This document shows, one piece after another, positions 59,835-64,000 of a DNA stretch of 64,000 nt (position 1 is its first letter; each line of letters begins with the position of its first letter). Location: NCBI RefSeq assembly GCF_947242115.1, contig NC_074716.1, positions 20,218,090 to 20,282,089 on the forward strand. Reading direction: 5' to 3'. The stretch is from Biomphalaria glabrata (taxonomy: Eukaryota; Mollusca; Gastropoda; Planorbidae). Below the pieces are notes generated by a model that made no database searches, had not been told where the DNA came from, and saw nothing but the letters and a program-made list of their open reading frames with translations. A program made the position numbers and the translations under genes.

Positions 59835-60337
59835 TTCTTCTTCTTCTTCTTCATCGTTCTCATTGTTATGTTGGAGTGTTCATATGACTAGACCAATACA
59901 TGAGATGAACTGCGCAGTGGTTTCCAAATCAGGGAGCTCTCCATATAGTTTTCTTTCTATTGGGGTGATTTGGGGCCAATGTCTTATACGGGCCTCTTGG
60001 TAGAGAGAGCAGTTTTGGAGGACGTGGTCGGCATTTTCTGGTGATACTCCACATGGGCAGATTTCACTGGTTCCAATTTTGAGCTTCCGGAACATGTGTT
60101 GTCGCATTCTGTTGTGTCCGGTCCTGAGTCGAAAGATTAGACGCTGGTCTTGTCGGGATAGCTTATAGTAAGCATCATCTTTCTTGTGATTTGGATGGGA
60201 GCTCGTCCATTTCTCATTTATTTTATCTACAATTAATTTCTTCATTTCTTCTGGATAGAGAGCAGAGTTTACTTGTGAGTTTGTTCTCCCACTCTTGGCG
60301 AGTGTGTCAGCCTTCTCATTTCCTGCTAGTTGTATGT
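59835..60337 (-). mobile_element. I-clade-like LINE fragment (RNase H end) inserted in the satellite
   Basis: The minus strand is open through the fragment: QLAGNEKADTLAKSGRTN near its 5' end carries the GNEKAD motif of LINE RNase H domains, followed by RLIFRLRTGHNRMRQHMFRK and CPCGVSPENADHVLQNCSLY, and ends ISCIGLVI, then a short 3' UTR and a (GAA)n tail (TTC repeats on the plus strand at 59835-59852). The frame is intact over about 150 codons. No target duplication is seen. Instead about 23 bp of the satellite unit is missing across the insertion point. Confidence 0.92.
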
Positions 60338-63300
60338 GGTCATGGCGAAGTAAGTGTCTACATATCTGTCAGAGTTCAATGTAGAGTATCATAGATAACA
60401 ATGTCGTGATGGCGAAGTAAGTGTCTACATATCTGTCAGAGTTCAATGTAGAGTATCATAGATAACAATGTCGTCATGGCGAAGTAAGTGTCTACATATC
60501 TGTCAGAGTTCAATGTAGAGTATCATAGATAACAATGTCGTCATGGCGAAGTATGTGTCTACATATCTGTCAGAGTTCAATGTAGAGTATCATAGATAAC
60601 AATGTCGTGATGGCGAAGTAAGTGTCTACATATCTGTCAGAGTTCAATGTAGAGTATCATAGATAACAATGTCGTCATGGCGAAGTATGTGTCTACATAT
60701 CTGTCAGAGTTCAATGTAGAGTATCATAGATAACAATGTCGTCATGGCGAAGTATGTGCTACATATCTGTCAGAGTTCAATGTAGAGTATCATAGATAAC
60801 AATGTCGTCATGGCGAAGTAAGTGTCTACATATCTGTCAGAGTTCAATGTAGAGTATCATAGATAACAATGTCGTCATGGCGAAGTATGTGTCTACATAT
60901 CTGTCAGAGTTCAATGTAGAGTATCATAGATAACAATGTCGTCATGGCGAAGTATGTGCTACATATCTGTCAGAGTTCAATGTAGAGTATCATAGATAAC
61001 AATGTCGTCATGGCGAAGTAAGTGTCTACATATCTGTCAGAGTTCAATGTAGAGTATCATAGATAACAATGTCGTGATGGCGAAGTAAGTGTCTACATAT
61101 CTGTCAGAGTTCAATGTAGAATATCATAGATAACAATGTCGTCATGGCGAAGTATGTGTCTACATATCTGTCAGAGTTCAATGTAGAGTATCATAGATAA
61201 CAATGTCGTGATGGCGAAGTAAGTGTCTACATATCTGTCAGAGTTCAATGTAGAGTATCATAGATAACAATGTCGTCATGGCGAAGTAAGTGTCTACATA
61301 TCTGTCAGAGTTCAATGTAGAGTATCATAGATAACAATGTCGTGATGGCGAAGTAAGTGTCTACATATCTGTCAGAGTTCAATGTAGAGTATCATAGATA
61401 ACAATGTGGTCATGGCGAAGTAAGTGTCTACATATCTGTCAGAGTTCAATGTAGAGTATCATAGATAACAATGTCGTCATGGCGAAGTAAGTGTCTACAT
61501 ATCTGTCAGAGTTCAATGTAGAATATCATAGATAACAATGTCGTGATGGCGAAGTAAGTGTCTACATATCTGTCAGAGTTCAATGTAGAGTATCATAGAT
61601 AACAATGTGGTCATGGCGAAGTAAGTGTCTACATATCTGTCAGAGTTAAATGTAGAGTATCATAGATAACAATGTCGTCATGGCGAAGTATGTGCTACAT
61701 ATCTGTCAGAGTTCAATGTAGAGTATCATAGATAACAATGTCGTGATGGCGAAGTAAGTGTCTACATATCTGTCAGAGTTCAATGTAGAGTATCATAGAT
61801 AACAATGTCGTGATGGCGAAGTAAGTGTCTACATATCTGTCAGAGTTCAATGTAGAGTATCATAGATAACAATGTCGTGATGGCGAAGTAAGTGTCTACA
61901 TATCTGTCAGAGTTCAATGTAGAGTATCATAGATAACAATGTCGTCATGGCGAAGTAAGTGTCTACATATCTGTCAGAGTTCAATGTAGAGTATCATAGA
62001 TAACAATGTCGTCATGGCGAAGTAAGTGTCTACATATCTGTCAGAGTTCAATGTAGAGTATCATAGATAACAATGTCGTCATGGCGAAGTAAGTGTCTAC
62101 ATATCTGTCAGAGTTCAATGTAGAGTATCATAGATAACAATGTCGTCATGGCGAAGTAAGTGTCTACATATCTGTCAGAGTTCAATGTAGAGTATCATAG
62201 ATAACAATGTCGTCATGGCGAAGTAAGTGTCTACATATCTGTCAGAGTTCAATGTAGAGTATCATAGATAACAATGTCGTCATGGCGAAGTAAGTGTCTA
62301 CATATCTGTCAGAGTTCAATGTAGAGTATCATAGATAACAATGTCGTCATGGCGAAGTAAGTGTCTACATATCTGTCAGAGTTCAATGTAGAGTATCATA
62401 GATAACAATGTCGTGATGGCGAAGTAAGTGTCTACATATCTGTCAGAGTTCAATGTAGAGTATCATAGATAACAATGTCGTGATGGCGAAGTAAGTGTCT
62501 ACATATCTGTCAGAGTTCAATGTAGAGTATCATAGATAACAATGTCGTCATGGCGAAGTAAGTGTCTACATATCTGTCAGAGTTCAATGTAGAGTATCAT
62601 AGATAACAATGTGGTCATGGCGAAGTAAGTGTCTACATATCTGTCAGAGTTCAATGTAGAGTATCATAGATAACAATGTGGTCATGGCGAAGTAAGTGTC
62701 TACATATCTGTCAGAGTTCAATGTAGAGTATCATAGATAACAATGTGGTCATGGCGAAGTAAGTGTCTACATATCTGTCAGAGTTCAATGTAGAGTATCA
62801 TAGATAACAATGTCGTCATGGCGAAGTATGTGCTACATATCTGTCAAAGTTCAATGTAGAGTATCATAGATAACAATGTCGTGATGGCGAAGTATGTGTC
62901 TACATATCTGTCAGAGTTCAATGTAGAGTATCATAGATAACAATGTCGTGATGGCGAAGTATGTGCTACATATCTGTCAAAGTTCAATGTAGAGTATCAT
63001 AGATAACAATGTCGTCATGGCGAAGTAAGTGTCTACATATCTGTCAGAGTTCAATGTAGAGTATCATAGATAACAATGTCGTGATGGCGAAGTAAGTGTC
63101 TACATATCTGTCAGAGTTCAATGTAGAGTATCATAGATAACAATGTCGTGATGGCGAAGTAAGTGTCTACATATCTGTCAGAGTTCAATGTAGAGTATCA
63201 TAGATAACAATGTCGTCATGGCGAAGTAAGTGTCTACATATCTGTCAGAGTTCAATGTAGAGTATCATAGATAACAATGTGGTCATGGCGAAGTAAGTGT

Positions 63301-64000
63301 CTACATATCTGTCAGAGTTCAATGTAGAGTATCATAGATAACAATGTCGTCATGGCGAAGTAAGTGTCTACATATCTGTCAGAGTTCAATGTAGAGTATC
63401 ATAGATAACAATGTGGTCATGGCGAAGTAAGTGTCTACATATCTGTCAGAGTTCAATGTAGAGTATCATAGATAACAATGTCGTCATGGCGAAGTAAGTG
63501 TCTACATATCTGTCAGAGTTCAATGTAGAGTATCATAGATAACAATGTGGTCATGGCGAAGTAAGTGTCTACATATCTGTCAGAGTTCAATGTAGAGTAT
63601 CATAGATAACAATGTCGTGATGGCGAAGTAAGTGTCTACATATCTGTCAGAGTTCAATGTAGAGTATCATAGATAACAATGTCGTCATGGCGAAGTATGT
63701 GTCTACATATCTGTCAGAGTTCAATGTAGAGTATCATAGATAACAATGTCGTCATGGCGAAGTAAGTTTCTACATATCTGTCAGAGTTCAATGTAGAGTA
63801 TCATAGATAACAATGTCGTGATGGCGAAGTAAGTGTCTACATATCTGTCAGAGTTCAATGTAGAGTATCATAGATAACAATGTGGTCATGGCGAAGTATG
63901 TGTCTACATATCTGTCAGAGTTCAATGTAGAGTATCATAGATAACAATGTCGTCATGGCGAAGTAAGTGTCTACATATCTGTCAGAGTTCAATGTAGAGT
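60338..64000. repeat. 67-bp satellite array, right part, about 55 copies, running off the window
   Basis: Same unit and variants as the left part. The order of variant units from about 60.45 kb matches that from about 56.4 kb with an offset near 4088 bp (for example 56641 and 60729; GAATATC variants near 57031 and 61119). The offset falls to 3820 bp further on (59001 and 62821) because some units are missing in one copy. The array does not end within the window. Confidence 0.97.

Noticed and set aside
51825-64000. A CRISPR-like or origin-iteron array
   Set aside because: The units are directly adjacent with no unique spacers, and the context is animal nuclear DNA. It is a satellite.

Overview
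This is AT-rich animal nuclear DNA, most likely from a gastropod mollusc and plausibly a freshwater pulmonate snail. The reasons are intron-rich host genes, short TTAGGG runs, a tRNA-derived SINE, and several LINE and hAT families of a type common in snail genomes. The species is an inference; nothing in the window fixes it.

Three host genes are supported by exon chains with agreeing splice phases. (1) On the minus strand, 6501 to 3471, are the first three coding exons of an SLC16-type monocarboxylate transporter; its 3' part lies beyond the left edge, and the intron after exon 3 holds a nearly perfect 34-copy, 87-bp minisatellite. (2) On the plus strand, 22183 to 30994, is an 11-exon RING/B-box/coiled-coil protein with a C-terminal NHL-like propeller (TRIM-NHL architecture, about 702 aa). 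(3) On the minus strand, 39049 to 34666, is a six-exon gene for decaprenyl diphosphate synthase subunit 2 (PDSS2, about 409 aa), a coenzyme Q side-chain enzyme subunit. Genes 2 and 3 are convergent, tail to tail, separated by about 3.7 kb that includes a 42-bp minisatellite.

The rest is largely a transposon graveyard and tandem repeats. There are hAT elements with recognisable ends and near-matching 8-bp target duplications at 27896-29950, 42218-47834 and 48997-50621. Each carries later LINE insertions, so relative ages can be read. A roughly 1-kb MULE-like element at 39550-40568 has ends built from a 14-bp-periodic motif. LINE fragments of at least four kinds are present: an RT plus C-terminal zinc-finger family, a CR1/Jockey-like family, a family with an AGTCTT tail, and I-clade-like pieces with RNase H or its downstream region. 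The right end, from about 51.8 kb to the edge, is one 67-bp satellite of about 174 copies with higher-order structure, a duplicated multi-kilobase block and one LINE insertion.

No operon-like system, CRISPR array or toxin gene was seen. The least ordinary observations are the iteron-like MULE ends, the homogenised intronic minisatellite that is open for nearly 1,000 codons, and the higher-order structure of the 67-bp satellite. Exon boundaries were read by eye from GT/AG sites and reading phase; no database search or transcript evidence was available.
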